From Methyloprofundus sp. (GTDB lineage Bacteria; Pseudomonadota; Gammaproteobacteria; Methylococcales; Methylomonadaceae): a stretch of 64,000 bases of DNA. Below the pieces are notes generated by a model. It was not told where the DNA came from. It made no database searches and saw nothing but the letters and a program-made list of their open reading frames with translations. Positions 25,441 through 37,153 of the stretch are shown piece after piece (within the stretch, counting starts at the first letter, position 1; every line of letters begins with the position of its first letter). The stretch lies in assembly GCA_016592635.1 (NCBI GenBank), contig AP023240.1:3513630-3577629 (forward strand). The letters are read 5' to 3'. Both the position numbers and the translations under genes were made by a program.

Positions 25441-27054
25441 CTAGCTAGAAACTTTCAACATATCTAATGCTACCGCCTCTGCAATCTTAATTCCATCCAC
25501 TGCGGCAGATAAAATCCCACCAGCATACCCAGCTCCTTCGCCTGCAGGATAGAGCCCTTGGGTATTAATGCTTTGTAATGAATCCCGCTCGCGCTTTAAG
25601 CGTATGGGTGACGAAGTGCGCGTCTCTACAGCAGTCAATACTGCATCATGCATAGCAAAGCCTTTAATTTTCTTATCAAAAGCCGGAATGGCTTCGCGAA
25701 TGGCTGTTATTGCATAATCAGGCAAGCAAGTACTTAAATCACCTAGTTTAACACCAGGTTTGTATGAGGGTTCCACACTCCCTAATACACTGCTCGGTTT
25801 ATTAGCAAGAAAATCACCCACTAATTGCGCTGGTGCATCATAGCCAGAACCACCTGCAACAAAAGCATATTTCTCCAGTTTTTCTTGCAAATCTAGCCCA
25901 GCCAAAGGAGAACCTGGATAATCTTGTTCAGGTTCAATTCCCACAACAACAGCACTATTAGCATTACGCTCATTACGCGAATATTGACTCATGCCATTAG
26001 TCACAATATGCCCTTCCGCAGAAGTAGCTGCTACCACCGTACCACCAGGACACATACAAAAACTATATACCGAACGGCCATTTTTACAATGATGCACTAA
26101 CTTATAGTCTGCAGCGCCCAATAGCTCATGACCTGCATAATCACCAAAACGACATTGATCAATCATGGCTTGCGGGTGCTCAATTCTAAAACCAATAGAA
26201 AAAGGCTTTGCTTCTATATAAACCCCTTTAGCAAATAACATTTTAAAGGTATCTCGCGCACTATGCCCAATCGCAAACACAACATGCTGACTCACCAAAG
26301 TTTCACCATCAGCCAACACCACACCTTGTATTTGCTGATTTTCGATTAAAACATCATCAACTCGCTGCTCAAAGCGAACTTCCCCCCCTAAGGATTCAAT
26401 AGTAGCCCGCATTTTTTCTACCATTGAAACCAATTTAAACGTTCCGATATGTGGCTTGCTGAGATATAAAATTTCTTCAGGCGCACCTGCTTTAACAAAC
26501 TCTTGCAAAACTTTACGCCCGTGATGTTTAGGGTCTTTTATTTGGGTGTACAACTTACCGTCAGAAAAGGTACCGGCACCGCCCTCGCCAAACTGCACAT
26601 TGGATTCTACATTTAACTTACGCTTACGCCATAAGCCAAAAGTATCTACAGTACGTTCACGCACTGCCTTACCCCGCTCTAATATAATAGGCTTAAATCC
26701 CATTTGCGCTAATAGCAAGCCCACAAACAAACCACAAGGCCCCATCCCTATTACAATAGGGCGTTCGGCATTGTTTACTGGTGCCTGTGCGACAAATTTA
26801 TAATCATCATCAGGTTTAGCCTTCACTTGCGTATCGTCAGCAAACTGCACTAACAAAGCCTCATTATTAGTCGTTTCTACATCCAGACTATAAATAAACA
26901 AGATATGATTTTTTTTGCGCGCATCATAACTACGTTTATAAACAGCGTAGCTTAATAACTGCTCTTCTTTAATTGCTAACTTGGTACAGATTACTGCACG
27001 CAATTCAGATTCGGTATGCTCCAAAGGGAGCTTGATATTGGTTAAACGTAACAT
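25441..27054 (-). CDS. FAD-dependent dehydrogenase of the COG2509 type
   Basis: 537 residues. An N-terminal domain of about 90 residues precedes a dinucleotide-binding motif, VIGMGPCGLFVGLLLAQMG, with a downstream Glu-Arg (ILERG). The C-terminus has the FAD motif YPAGEGAGYAGGILSAAVDG. FGEGGAGTFSDGKL and CMCPGG are typical of this widely conserved but uncharacterised family. It acts in the cytoplasm; the substrate is unknown. It stands alone, 92 bases before rplM on the same strand. Confidence 0.85.
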   Translation of the reverse strand: MLRLTNIKLPLEHTESELRAVICTKLAIKEEQLLSYAVYKRSYDARKKNHILFIYSLDVETTNNEALLVQFADDTQVKAKPDDDYKFVAQAPVNNAERPIVIGMGPCGLFVGLLLAQMGFKPIILERGKAVRERTVDTFGLWRKRKLNVESNVQFGEGGAGTFSDGKLYTQIKDPKHHGRKVLQEFVKAGAPEEILYLSKPHIGTFKLVSMVEKMRATIESLGGEVRFEQRVDDVLIENQQIQGVVLADGETLVSQHVVFAIGHSARDTFKMLFAKGVYIEAKPFSIGFRIEHPQAMIDQCRFGDYAGHELLGAADYKLVHHCKNGRSVYSFCMCPGGTVVAATSAEGHIVTNGMSQYSRNERNANSAVVVGIEPEQDYPGSPLAGLDLQEKLEKYAFVAGGSGYDAPAQLVGDFLANKPSSVLGSVEPSYKPGVKLGDLSTCLPDYAITAIREAIPAFDKKIKGFAMHDAVLTAVETRTSSPIRLKRERDSLQSINTQGLYPAGEGAGYAGGILSAAVDGIKIAEAVALDMLKVSS

Positions 27055-27339
27055 TCAGGTATTCCTAAGCAGCTTTGTCTGACTTATGTAATAGTTGTTA
27101 ATTTTGTAACTTACGATAAATATTTCCTGAGCTCAACTCTAGGCCATTACGCCAACAAAGTTCCCCTATCTCCAAACAAAACTACTGGAAAAACACATTA
27201 TCTTGCAAATATTTAGCTTGAATAATTTTAATCATCATCTGCTCCAAGTATACGCAATATCGGCTCTAACGAAACTGCACGTTACCAATATCATTCTGGT
27301 GCACCCTGCAAAGAGACGAGAATTCGACAATACCTCGCC

Positions 27340-27648
27340 CTAAAAACGGTGCGGCTCCAACTGTATGGATTCCACCCGCCGACCCAGCATCACAATACGC
27401 GCATTATAGCGCTCGGCACCGGTAGCCGAAAATTCAAAATTATACACCCGTGCAATATGCCACTGCCCAGCCATATCTTTTTTCAGGGAAATACCGGTAT
27501 GGGCAACATAACCATCCAGCATCTGCAGATCCATATTATGACAATGCCGTTGTGTAGCTACCAAAGCAATTTCTTTAACCTTTTGCGCACTCTGCCAATA
27601 TAGAAATAATACCGTAAATAACATGATAACGAATATTTCTGTCCACAT
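27340..27648 (-). CDS. DUF3301 family protein
   Basis: 102 residues with one N-terminal membrane segment (about 5-20) and a C-terminal portion that would face the cytoplasm or periplasm. HCHNMDLQMLDGYVAH and a C-terminal RVESIQLEPHRF agree with DUF3301, a family known in gammaproteobacteria but without function. It starts two bases after the scpB stop, so it is the last gene of the M50-scpA-scpB operon. Confidence 0.8.
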   Translation of the reverse strand: MWTEIFVIMLFTVLFLYWQSAQKVKEIALVATQRHCHNMDLQMLDGYVAHTGISLKKDMAGQWHIARVYNFEFSATGAERYNARIVMLGRRVESIQLEPHRF

Positions 27649-27650
27649 AA

Positions 27651-28709
<1,059 letters not shown>

Positions 28710-29323
28710 GGACTGATAACACTTCTTTAGTAATGGTATGGTGGCTTAACTGATCAACACGTCTCAGCACACCTTGTAATGCAAGCACAATATCTTGCAA
28801 CTGAACTTCAGGTTGAATTTTATGCACATTCACAGTCGAGGTATCAACCTTGGCAATAAAAATATCACGTTCCATACGAGGTATTTCTGCCAACTCTTCA
28901 GCGGCCTTTTTGATACGCTCATATTCCTGTAAACGCCGCACTAATACTGCGCGCGGATCATCTTCTTCCTCTTCTGCAGTAACCTGCCTAGGCAGTAGCA
29001 TACGTGATTTTATCTCCGCAAGCAAAGCCGCCATCAGCAAGTATTCTGCCGCTAACTCTAGCTGCAAATTAGTCATCACATCAATATAGCGCATATATTG
29101 CTTAGTAATTTGCGCAATGGGAATATTCAAAATATCCAGATTTTGCTTTCTGATCAGGTATAAAAGTAAATCTAACGGCCCTTCAAAAGTCTCTAAAAAT
29201 ACTTGCAACGCTTCTGGGGGAATATACAAATCTTTTGGTAATTCCAGATAGGGCTCACCCGCCACAATGGCAATTGCATCTGTGGCAGCAAGCTCAGTAG
29301 TCACGTTTGTACTCATTAACTAA

Positions 29324-29974
29324 TTACTGCAAACCCGCAATTGCAAAAAAGAAATTTTTAACGATATTAAGCGGCACACCTAAAATAGTATCTAAGGAAT
29401 TAGTCCACAATAAGAATAGCAACAGAAAAAAACCATAGCGCTCAAATTGGTTATAGTAATAACTTAAACGGCCAGGTAATGCCCAAGATAAAATACGACT
29501 GCCATCCAGAGGTGGAATCGGCAATAAATTAAGTAATGCCAACACCAGATTAATCATAATGCCGGCAATACCCACTAATGCCATCGGCACTGATATTTCA
29601 GGCATATTAATATATATCCCGATTCTGGCAAACAATGCCCAACCTAGCGCCATTAACAAATTAGCCACTGGTCCTGCTAATGCAACAATAGCCATATCAT
29701 GTTTTGGATTTCTTAAATTCCTGACATTGACTGGCACCGGTTTTGCCCAGCCAAATACAAAGCCGGTAAAAGCCAACATTAAACCCGGCACCAAAATAGT
29801 GCCAATAGGATCAATATGCTTAAGTGGATTGAGCGTCAAACGCCCCAACATCCAAGCCGTTTTATCACCATATTGCTTAGCAACCCAGCCATGCGCAACC
29901 TCATGCACGGTAATTGCAAAAATGACTGGAATGACCCAAACCACAATTTTTTGTATTAACGTTAACCCTTCCAT
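29324..29974 (-). CDS. Site-2 protease-like zinc metalloprotease (peptidase M50)
   Basis: 216 residues, mostly membrane-embedded. HEVAH in the first membrane helix (about residues 24-28) is the zinc-binding HExxH, and NLLPIPPLDGSRIL supplies the downstream Asp of the M50 NxxPxxxxDG motif. It lacks a PDZ domain, so it belongs to the short M50 group rather than RseP. First gene of the scpAB operon, an arrangement often seen in bacteria. The substrate is unknown. Confidence 0.9.
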   Translation of the reverse strand: MEGLTLIQKIVVWVIPVIFAITVHEVAHGWVAKQYGDKTAWMLGRLTLNPLKHIDPIGTILVPGLMLAFTGFVFGWAKPVPVNVRNLRNPKHDMAIVALAGPVANLLMALGWALFARIGIYINMPEISVPMALVGIAGIMINLVLALLNLLPIPPLDGSRILSWALPGRLSYYYNQFERYGFFLLLFLLWTNSLDTILGVPLNIVKNFFFAIAGLQ

Positions 29975-30173
29975 CTCACCTACTCAAATTAAGTAATTAA
30001 ACACATCCAAATACACTGCAAATATTAACAATGCAGAATAGATATATTCTAGGGGGTTTTCAAGACAATGAACAGCAACTCTTAAATAGTGTTACGCCAT
30101 ATCAAACAAAAAATAGAGCAAAGCAAAAACTATCTGCATGTAATCTCCTTACCAGCTACCGTTAACGCCAAAA

Positions 30174-31757
30174 TCAGCGACAGACAGAAATGACCCGATT
30201 TTTTTCGACAGCAAAAGGCCTAACGCTTTTGGCTGTCCGTTGATTTTTTTTATTATGTGTTTCTTGTTGTTTAAACACACCAGTATCTAAAATCGCTTTA
30301 CAAAGAGTCTCTATAACAGGAACTGAAACACTATTACCTATAAGTTTCATCCACCTTGCTCTTGATTCTGGTAATTCAAAGGATTCAGGGAAACCTTGTA
30401 TCAAACAAGCTTCACCTTTTGTGATTTTGCGATATTTCTCTGTTTTATAAATTTCTTCAATAAACTTCTTTTTATAATCATCTTTATTCGTAGGCGTTAG
30501 GGTTTCTAAAGTAATGTAATCATTAGAATCGCTTGCAACTAATGTCGGAAATATATCAGAGCTGGGCAAAAATATCCTATTTACCCCAAAGAGCCCTGTA
30601 CTAATTTTTGTATTTTTAAATTCATAGCGAATCTCAGTGCACTTGATAATACTCTTTTCCTTTAGGCTTTCAATCGTTTTTAAAATGGGTATTCTATTGC
30701 GTTTTAATTCTCGATTTATTTTGAGGTCATCAATGACAAATTGATTTTCATCAATATATTCAAATAGTTTTTGTTCTGCTTCAGATAGCTCAGTTGTATA
30801 GCCATCATTTACGGTAAACAAATACTCTTCTATTTTAAAAATTCCAAGCTGTACCAGTTCGCTTAACTCTTCTACGGAAATAGTCAAATCAATGGATTGA
30901 AAATGCTCAAATGAAAGAGGATTTCCATCTAATTTACCATACACACTTTTTCTTCTATTTTTTAAAAGAATATAGCAAATGTCTTTTTGCCTTTTAGTTG
31001 TTTTTATAATATCCCATGAGTGAATAGTTGTATCACCATTCCGTAGATCATTGAATAAAAAATAGTCATTTAAGCCATTTTTATTCGATAAACTCATAGA
31101 CTTGACAGGTATGGGGTCGCCAAATAAATCTTGTTGTAAATTCTCTTTTAATGGTGAAATATTTGGCGTTTCCACACCTAAAACATCTGCAAGATTTATT
31201 TTCTTATTGGAAGTTAGAGGAATATGAAATTTATTAAAATACTCCTTATCTTTAAATCCTATAATATAAACTCGTACTCTGCTTTGTGGAACACCATAGT
31301 TCTGAGAGTTGATAACATGATAGTCTGCATAATACCCAGCCTCTTTAATTCTATCTAAGATGTATAAAAGAGCATTTTTATTTCTTGGGTCAACTAGACC
31401 TTTTACATTTTCAAAAATAAATGCTTTGGGTTTTGAATGTTGAAGTAAATAAATGGTATCATTCCAGAGCTGCCCTCTATCATCATCAAAACCTAAGTTT
31501 CTACCTGCAATAGACCAACTTTGACATGGAACTCCAGCCGTTAATAGGTCATGTGACGGAAGGTCTTTAATCTTAGTAATGTCACCAAAATTATTTATAT
31601 GACTTTCAGTAAAATTATCACAATAAGAGGCAATAGCATCTTTATTTATTTCGCTAAAACCTAAACTTTTTCCACCATTATTTTCTAAGGCTATTTTAAA
31701 TCCACCTATACCTGAAAAAAGATCTATGAATGAAAAACATGATTTTTTTACACTCAT
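30174..31757 (-). CDS. Type II DNA cytosine-5 methyltransferase
   Basis: 527 residues, about 200 longer than M.HhaI. Motif I is FIDLFSGIGGFK (10-21), motif IV has the catalytic C78 in AGVPCQSWS, motif VI is ENV at 116-118, and motif X is LIGNSVSVPV near the end. A long insertion (about 220-400) contains a helical stretch that could be a winged helix. The last 25 residues are basic and partly encoded by a hairpin at 30208-30236, so the natural end may be earlier. The start overlaps the nuclease stop as TAATG. It protects the host site of the paired TdeIII-type nuclease. Codon use is AT-richer than in the neighbours, suggesting transfer. Confidence 0.93.
   Translation of the reverse strand: MSVKKSCFSFIDLFSGIGGFKIALENNGGKSLGFSEINKDAIASYCDNFTESHINNFGDITKIKDLPSHDLLTAGVPCQSWSIAGRNLGFDDDRGQLWNDTIYLLQHSKPKAFIFENVKGLVDPRNKNALLYILDRIKEAGYYADYHVINSQNYGVPQSRVRVYIIGFKDKEYFNKFHIPLTSNKKINLADVLGVETPNISPLKENLQQDLFGDPIPVKSMSLSNKNGLNDYFLFNDLRNGDTTIHSWDIIKTTKRQKDICYILLKNRRKSVYGKLDGNPLSFEHFQSIDLTISVEELSELVQLGIFKIEEYLFTVNDGYTTELSEAEQKLFEYIDENQFVIDDLKINRELKRNRIPILKTIESLKEKSIIKCTEIRYEFKNTKISTGLFGVNRIFLPSSDIFPTLVASDSNDYITLETLTPTNKDDYKKKFIEEIYKTEKYRKITKGEACLIQGFPESFELPESRARWMKLIGNSVSVPVIETLCKAILDTGVFKQQETHNKKNQRTAKSVRPFAVEKNRVISVCR
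30208..30236. repeat. Hairpin in the 3' end of the methyltransferase gene
   Basis: ACAGCAAAAG pairs with CTTTTGGCTGT (one bulge) around GCCTAACG. On the plus strand a T run follows after a few bases. It may be a terminator for incoming plus-strand transcripts or part of the recombination joint that placed the RM genes here. Confidence 0.4.
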
Positions 31758-32608
31758 TATTTAAGAACTCCTTCATCAAGAATTTCAGGCATTTCAATTC
31801 CTAAAAATTCTTTATAAATTCGCTCTTTGTATTCTTTCCCTAGAAGGTTAACTTCTTTAATAAACTTGCTATAAGTACCTTCCCCACCAATCAACTCCCA
31901 GAATTCATCGCCTATTAAAACAGACTCATCTTCTTGCATATTGAACCATCTTAAAGGGAAGCTCCACTTATAATCTTCTTTCTTTCCGTAGGGGTTATAA
32001 GGTAAGGCATAAAAAGCAAAGTCTACTTTTTTAGGTTGCATAGCCAAAAGCTTGAAAAGCTTTTCTTTGCTAACTTTGGTTTGGTCACTATTAGGTAGAG
32101 GCCCTTTTAGTTCAAAAGCATATTTTTTACCTGTTTTGGCACTATCAATAAAAATATCACAAACAACAGAGGTTGATATTAATTCCCCACCTCCTGCTTG
32201 TATGTATTCAAGTTCAGTTTTCCAATCAGGTTTAACTTTTTCCTTCCCTTTTTCTTTATGTTCTAACCTATTTAGGACTTCTTGAATTCGCCTTAAGCTC
32301 TCACTACCTACTGTACCAGTGATAGTAGAACCCATCTCACAATGTTTATGAGTTTCTGTAGCGACTACTCTAGCGAGCTTTTCCCAAACACCACCAAATG
32401 GGGTGACAAACCTTCTCTCGAAATGTGAACCTTTAAATATCTCATCTGGAACTAATGCAGCATAAAGAGGTTTAGCTGAATGGTGTTTTTCTTTGATGAA
32501 TGGGTCATGAACAAGCACTTTATCCATAACTCTCTCCATTAATTCTGATATAACGTTTTTAATAGCCTTTGCTATATGATCCTGTTCATCTTCCATCATC
32601 AAAAACAC
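31757..32608 (-). CDS. TdeIII-family type II restriction endonuclease
   Basis: 283 residues. The conserved blocks of the TdeIII family are visible: PFGGVWEKLA, CDIFID with the Asp and YAFELKGPLPNSDQTKVSKEK with the ExK of a PD-(D/E)xK active site, ALPYNPYGKK and FWELIGGEGTYSKFI. Family members cut GGNCC; the exact site here is inferred, not shown. The frame opens at a GTG (32608); an ATG at 32599 is an equally good start. Directly followed by its methyltransferase with a 1-base overlap. Confidence 0.85.
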   Translation of the reverse strand: MFLMMEDEQDHIAKAIKNVISELMERVMDKVLVHDPFIKEKHHSAKPLYAALVPDEIFKGSHFERRFVTPFGGVWEKLARVVATETHKHCEMGSTITGTVGSESLRRIQEVLNRLEHKEKGKEKVKPDWKTELEYIQAGGGELISTSVVCDIFIDSAKTGKKYAFELKGPLPNSDQTKVSKEKLFKLLAMQPKKVDFAFYALPYNPYGKKEDYKWSFPLRWFNMQEDESVLIGDEFWELIGGEGTYSKFIKEVNLLGKEYKERIYKEFLGIEMPEILDEGVLK

Positions 32609-32916
32609 TTTTTGTAAAAATTAAAGATAAATTATACCATTTGTGCTGAAATCTCCTAAAACACATAATAAAGGAGGTTACAGGCTAATAGCAATGCACT
32701 ACGGAAAGTTTTTTACTTTTCCAACCAATAATTAATCACTTCAAATTCTTGAGCAGAAGCCTGATCTTTAAAAGTATATGCAAACAAGCCATAGTAATTG
32801 CATTCTTATCTCAAAATAGCATGGCATAATCTTATTCTTTTTTGCATATACTTTTGTATATCGCCAAATCACACAGTAAAATACTAGGTAATACAAACCC
32901 TACTTTACCTTTGCTT
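32609..32916. other. Intergenic region between the RM nuclease and yaeQ
   Basis: The genes diverge, so both promoters should be here. AT-rich with several poly-A and poly-T runs. A GCATATAC (32833-32840) lies close to TTTGTATATCGC. I see no gene and no strong repeat. Confidence 0.5.
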
Positions 32917-33447
32917 ATGGCCATTCATGCAACTATCAATAAAATATCGCTTAATATTGCCAACATGGATCAGCATTATTATCACACCCATGAGCTAACC
33001 GTAGCACAACACCCATCAGAAACAGATTATCGTTTTATGATCCGCGTGATTGCATTTGCAGCTAACGCCCATGAGCAACTGTATTTTTGTAAAGGACTGG
33101 ATGACGAAGATGAACCTGAACTGTGGCAAAAAAATCTCACTGATGATATAGAACTATGGATAGATCTAGGCCAGCCTGATGAAAAAAGAATTCGTAAAGC
33201 TTGTGGGCATGCTGATCAAGTGATTATCTACACCTATCATGAGCGCAAAGCTAAAACTTGGTGGGAGCAACACCAAGGGAAATTACAACGTTTTAAAAAT
33301 CTGCAAGTCATGCACATTGATGCTGAAGGTGTCGACTCTCTAGTGAAACGTACTATGCATTTACAATGTAATATCCAAGATGATGTAATGTATTTAAGTG
33401 ATGATGAGGAAAGCTATACGATCACATTGAATAAATGGGCACTTTAG
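32917..33447 (+). CDS. yaeQ: YaeQ family protein
   Basis: 176 residues from the ATG at 32917. This start is chosen because MAIHATINKISL aligns with the standard YaeQ N-terminus; the frame stays open 25 codons further up without a matching sequence. HPSETDYRFMIRV, CKGLDDEDEPELW and QPDEKRIRKACG are characteristic. The fold is PD-(D/E)xK-nuclease-like. The function is not settled; it was once linked to RfaH suppression. Confidence 0.93.
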   Translation: MAIHATINKISLNIANMDQHYYHTHELTVAQHPSETDYRFMIRVIAFAANAHEQLYFCKGLDDEDEPELWQKNLTDDIELWIDLGQPDEKRIRKACGHADQVIIYTYHERKAKTWWEQHQGKLQRFKNLQVMHIDAEGVDSLVKRTMHLQCNIQDDVMYLSDDEESYTITLNKWAL

Positions 33448-33521
33448 ATACCCAGCCTGCATAAATAGTGAATAATACAAACTAAAGCCAGCTCTATTTA
33501 CCATTTATTTAAGAGCTGAAG

Positions 33522-34142
33522 CTAATCTAGCATGGGTGCTACACCTTTACCTTGTCGTACCACTTCAACTTCGCCACCAGTACAAGAAATAATAGTACTT
33601 AATTCAGATTCAATCACACCTGCATCAATGATCAAATCCAACTCATGCTCTAACTGCTCTCGAATTTCATAAGGATCACTTAACGCATAATCAGCATCAG
33701 GTAAAATCAAACTAGTACTTAATAATGGCTCACCTAATTCTTCGACCAAGGCTAAAGCAATCTTATTATCAGGAATACGAATACCAATGGTTTTACGCTT
33801 GGCATGCATCATCCGTTTGGGCACTTCTTTGGTCGCATCAATAATGAAGGTAAATGCTCCGGGAGTCAGGTTTTTGATTAGGCGATGTGCATCATTGCTA
33901 ATCTTAACAAAGGCTGAGCTTTGTGCTAAATCACTACAGATTAAGGTAAAATTATGCTTATCATCTAACTGTCTGATACGTTTGATACGATCCAATGCTT
34001 GTTTATCACCAATATGACATGCTAAGGCATAGACAGTATCAGTTGGATAAACAACGACCCCACCTTTACGAATAATTTCTGCCGCTTGATAAATCAGGCG
34101 TGATTGTGGATTATCAGAATGAATTTCAAAAAATTGAGCCAT
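33522..34142 (-). CDS. yciO: Sua5/YciO/YrdC family protein, YciO type
   Basis: 206 residues, the same length as E. coli YciO, to which it is similar along its whole length (MAQFFEIHSDNPQSRLIYQAAE, TPGAFTFIIDATKEVP, LLSTSLILP). The fold is that of threonylcarbamoyl-AMP synthases, the first step of tRNA t6A synthesis. The YciO branch may have a weaker or different activity. The next gene on the strand is tsaB, from the same pathway. Confidence 0.92.
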   Translation of the reverse strand: MAQFFEIHSDNPQSRLIYQAAEIIRKGGVVVYPTDTVYALACHIGDKQALDRIKRIRQLDDKHNFTLICSDLAQSSAFVKISNDAHRLIKNLTPGAFTFIIDATKEVPKRMMHAKRKTIGIRIPDNKIALALVEELGEPLLSTSLILPDADYALSDPYEIREQLEHELDLIIDAGVIESELSTIISCTGGEVEVVRQGKGVAPMLD

Positions 34143-34184
34143 AATATTACCTATACGTAAGGGAAAAACTAAGTGACGGGGTTA

Positions 34185-34895
34185 TTAAACCTTCGCTCCT
34201 GCTTTTAGCGCGTCTCTTTCTAGTGTTGTTTTTGCTACTTTATCCCTTAAATACACAGGCATGGCTTGCCCAACAGATACTGCTTGTTGACGCTGCATAC
34301 CTACTGCTCCTAATAATGCAATCTCTGCCGAGTGTGGCAAATAGTTGGCATCAAAGCCAGTGACTTGCTTTGCTAAAGGCTGCATTAATTCTTGCTCATA
34401 CTTCTCCCATCCCGAGCCTATTCCATAACCTGTCAATTGCAAAGCATCGACTTCACTAGCAGGCTGTACTTTTTCTTGACCTAATAATTGCGCATAACCT
34501 TCAGGGTCACGTTGATATACAGCCCAATAGATTTCCTGCATGCGCGCATCGACAGCCGTAAAAATAGTATCATGTGTGGTTTTCTGTAGACAGGCTTGCG
34601 CAATGGCAGCTAAGGTAGATACAGGCACAACAGGTAAATCAGCACCATAAGCAATGCCTTGCATCACACCTGTTGCAATACGCACACCAGTAAAAGACCC
34701 AGGCCCACAACCAAACGCTATCGCATCTAATTGCTGCGGCCTTAACTCTGCTTCTGCCATTAAACTATCGACCATCGGTAATAATAGTTTGGTATGTTCG
34801 CGCGGGGCAATTTCAAAACGCTCTTGAATGTCCCCATCGATATACAGTGCTGCCGAACAAACTTCTGTAGCAGTATCAACGGCTAGAACTTTCAT
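34185..34895 (-). CDS. tsaB: tRNA threonylcarbamoyladenosine biosynthesis protein TsaB
   Basis: 236 residues. An ASKHA-fold partner of TsaD in forming t6A37 on ANN-decoding tRNAs. LAVDTATEVCSAALY, EHTKLLLPMV and FGCGPGSFTGVRIATGVMQGIAYG are typical. Upstream of yciO on the same strand with a gap of 42 bases. Confidence 0.95.
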   Translation of the reverse strand: MKVLAVDTATEVCSAALYIDGDIQERFEIAPREHTKLLLPMVDSLMAEAELRPQQLDAIAFGCGPGSFTGVRIATGVMQGIAYGADLPVVPVSTLAAIAQACLQKTTHDTIFTAVDARMQEIYWAVYQRDPEGYAQLLGQEKVQPASEVDALQLTGYGIGSGWEKYEQELMQPLAKQVTGFDANYLPHSAEIALLGAVGMQRQQAVSVGQAMPVYLRDKVAKTTLERDALKAGAKV

Positions 34896-34912
34896 GATTT
34901 ATTACCAATCTG

Positions 34913-34986
34913 CATAACACCTGTGCTACCCACGATGGGTTTCGCTGCCCGACGTTTCACGCCGTTACGCCCTACCCATCCTACGA
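34913..34986. repeat. Palindrome-rich intergenic repeat
   Basis: Between tpx and tsaB. TACCCACGATGGGT is a small palindrome, followed by CGACGTTTCACGCCGTTACGC and CCCATCCTACG. Sequences with this wording are common intergenic repeats in gammaproteobacteria. Only one copy is in the window. It could act as a terminator for tsaB. Confidence 0.4.
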
Positions 34987-34988
34987 GC

Positions 34989-35504
34989 TTACAAATCTTT
35001 AAGAACATCCAAAGCTTCATCGTAATTAGGTTCATGAGTAATTTCAGTGACTAGTTCCGTGTAAATAACACGATCATTTTCATCAATAATTACCACAGCA
35101 CGCGCAGTTAAGCCTTTTAACATGCTATCCAGCATGCGTACACCATAATCATCTGCAAAGCTAGAACGGAAAGTTGATAAAGGAAATACTTCTTTTAAGC
35201 CTTCCGATTCACAAAAACGGCCTTGCGCAAAAGGTAAATCAGCTGAAACTAATAAAATGACCGAGTTATGAAAGCGACTGGCTTTTTCATTAAAAGCACG
35301 CGCCGATGCTGCACATACTGGCGTATCCAAGCTAGGTACAATATTAAGCACTTTCTTTTTGCCGGTATAAGTCGCTAGGCTTACATCCTGTAAGCGTCCA
35401 TCAACCAAACTAAAATCAGGCGCGCGCGCACCTATTTCAGGTAATTCACCACTGGTATTAATAACAATTTCATCATTACCAGGTTTAAACGTTAATTGAG
35501 CCAT
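34989..35504 (-). CDS. tpx: Thiol peroxidase
   Basis: 171 residues. An atypical 2-Cys peroxiredoxin that reduces peroxides, with thioredoxin as donor. The peroxidatic Cys is in [15 protein letters not shown] (about residue 61) and the resolving Cys in GRFCESEGL (about 95). Single gene with a purine-rich ribosome binding site (AGAGGAT) before the ATG. Confidence 0.96.
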   Translation of the reverse strand: MAQLTFKPGNDEIVINTSGELPEIGARAPDFSLVDGRLQDVSLATYTGKKKVLNIVPSLDTPVCAASARAFNEKASRFHNSVILLVSADLPFAQGRFCESEGLKEVFPLSTFRSSFADDYGVRMLDSMLKGLTARAVVIIDENDRVIYTELVTEITHEPNYDEALDVLKDL

Positions 35505-35583
35505 TTTTTATCCTCTTAATCTTTATTTGCTATTGTGGGTACAACATAAAAATACCTGATACCCATAACCCTCAGCCATACCT

Positions 35584-35659
35584 CGTCATTCCCGCATGCT
35601 TCTAACAGGAATCTTGTCGCTTAAGCATAGATTCCCGATAAAAGACTTCGGGAATGACG
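35584..35659 (+). repeat. Dispersed palindromic repeat with CGTCA/TGACG ends, copy 2
   Basis: CGTCATTCCCG at the left is inverted as CGGGAATGACG at the right. The body matches the reverse complement of 6519-6591. It lies between der and tpx, both on the minus strand. Confidence 0.75.
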
Positions 35660-35689
35660 ATTTTTTTATAACATACTAAGGAACGTGCG

Positions 35690-37120
35690 TTAACGCCCAC
35701 TCTTTTTATGTTTTAAAGAGATTTTTTTCTTTTTATGATGTTCCATCAAACGCTTTTTCTTATGCAACTGTCGATCGCTTAATTTATTTTTTACTTGTTT
35801 ATATGGGTTTTCTGGCGATTTAAACACAATACGAATCGGTGTGCCTTCCAACCCTAACTTAGTACGAAAGTAATTCATTAAATAGCGTTCATACGCTGCA
35901 GGCAATAAATCAGTTTGATTGCCATGCACCACCACGATAGGCGGATTACGTCCGCCTTGATGCGCGTATTTTAGTTTAATTCTACGCATATTGACCATCG
36001 GTGGTTGATGCGCAGCAACTGCATCTTTTAAGATCTGCGTTAACACCGAAGTAGACATATCCACCATCGCTGCATCATATAAATTCTGCACGACATCAAA
36101 TAAGGTGCCTACCCCACTACCATGTAGAGCAGAAATAGGATGCTTTTCTGCAAAATTTAAAAAGGGCAATTTAATGTCAGTTTGGCGTTTGATCAATTCA
36201 CGCTGGTCTGCCGACAAACCATCCCACTTATTAAAGCCTATAATTAAAGCACGCCCTGCTTCCAAAACCATGCCCAATAAATGAGCATCTTGATCGGTAA
36301 TACCTTCACTGGCATCAACCAAATAAATCACCACATTAGCCTTTTCCACTGACTGTAATGCTTTAATAATGCTAAATTTTTCAACCACTAACTTTACTTT
36401 TGCACGGCGACGCATACCCGCAGTGTCAATCAAAGTATAACGCTTTCCATTGCGCTCAAAGGGAATATACACACTGTCACGAGTCGTACCAGGCTCATCA
36501 AACACCACGACACGCTCTTCACCTAGTATACGGTTTACCAAGGTTGATTTACCTACATTCGGGCGACCTACAATCGCAATCGCCACACCTTGTTCTGCTA
36601 ATTCTTCTACCGTTTCTTCCGTCTCTTCAGGTAATAACTCACTGACACGGAGCAATAACTCACCGACACCACGCCCATGAGTTGCAGCAATTGAAACTGG
36701 GTTACCAAGCGCTAAGCGATGAAACTCAACAGTCGCAATATCAGCGTTAATACCATCAATCTTATTAGTTACCAAGACAACCGGTTTATCCAACTTTCTC
36801 AGCATTTCTCCGATCGACTCATCAGAGCTATTCATGCCTTCACGCGCATCGACCATGAATAAAACCACATCAGCTTCGTCCAAAGCTAAGCGTACCTGCC
36901 GAATTGCAACCGAGTCAATCCCCTCAGTTGCATCGGTAATACCGCCGGTATCAACCAACAAATAAGGCTTATCACCGCGCATGACTCGCCCATACTTTCT
37001 ATCTCGAGTTAACCCTGGGTAGTTAGCAACCAATGCATCCCGAGTACGAGTTAGATAATTAAAAAGTGTTGATTTGCCGACATTCGGGCGACCAACTAAA
37101 GCGATAACGGGTAATGACAT
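35690..37120 (-). CDS. der: Ribosome-assembly GTPase Der (EngA)
   Basis: 476 residues with two GTPase domains in tandem. Both begin with [10 protein letters not shown] (about residues 10 and 183) and have DTGGI/DTAGM and NKID/NKWD motifs. A KH-like C-terminal domain follows, with a Lys-rich tail that binds the 50S subunit. It follows bamB as in other gammaproteobacteria. Confidence 0.97.
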   Translation of the reverse strand: MSLPVIALVGRPNVGKSTLFNYLTRTRDALVANYPGLTRDRKYGRVMRGDKPYLLVDTGGITDATEGIDSVAIRQVRLALDEADVVLFMVDAREGMNSSDESIGEMLRKLDKPVVLVTNKIDGINADIATVEFHRLALGNPVSIAATHGRGVGELLLRVSELLPEETEETVEELAEQGVAIAIVGRPNVGKSTLVNRILGEERVVVFDEPGTTRDSVYIPFERNGKRYTLIDTAGMRRRAKVKLVVEKFSIIKALQSVEKANVVIYLVDASEGITDQDAHLLGMVLEAGRALIIGFNKWDGLSADQRELIKRQTDIKLPFLNFAEKHPISALHGSGVGTLFDVVQNLYDAAMVDMSTSVLTQILKDAVAAHQPPMVNMRRIKLKYAHQGGRNPPIVVVHGNQTDLLPAAYERYLMNYFRTKLGLEGTPIRIVFKSPENPYKQVKNKLSDRQLHKKKRLMEHHKKKKISLKHKKSGR

Positions 37121-37153
37121 AAAAATTCCGTAAAATTAAACCAATAAGCTATA

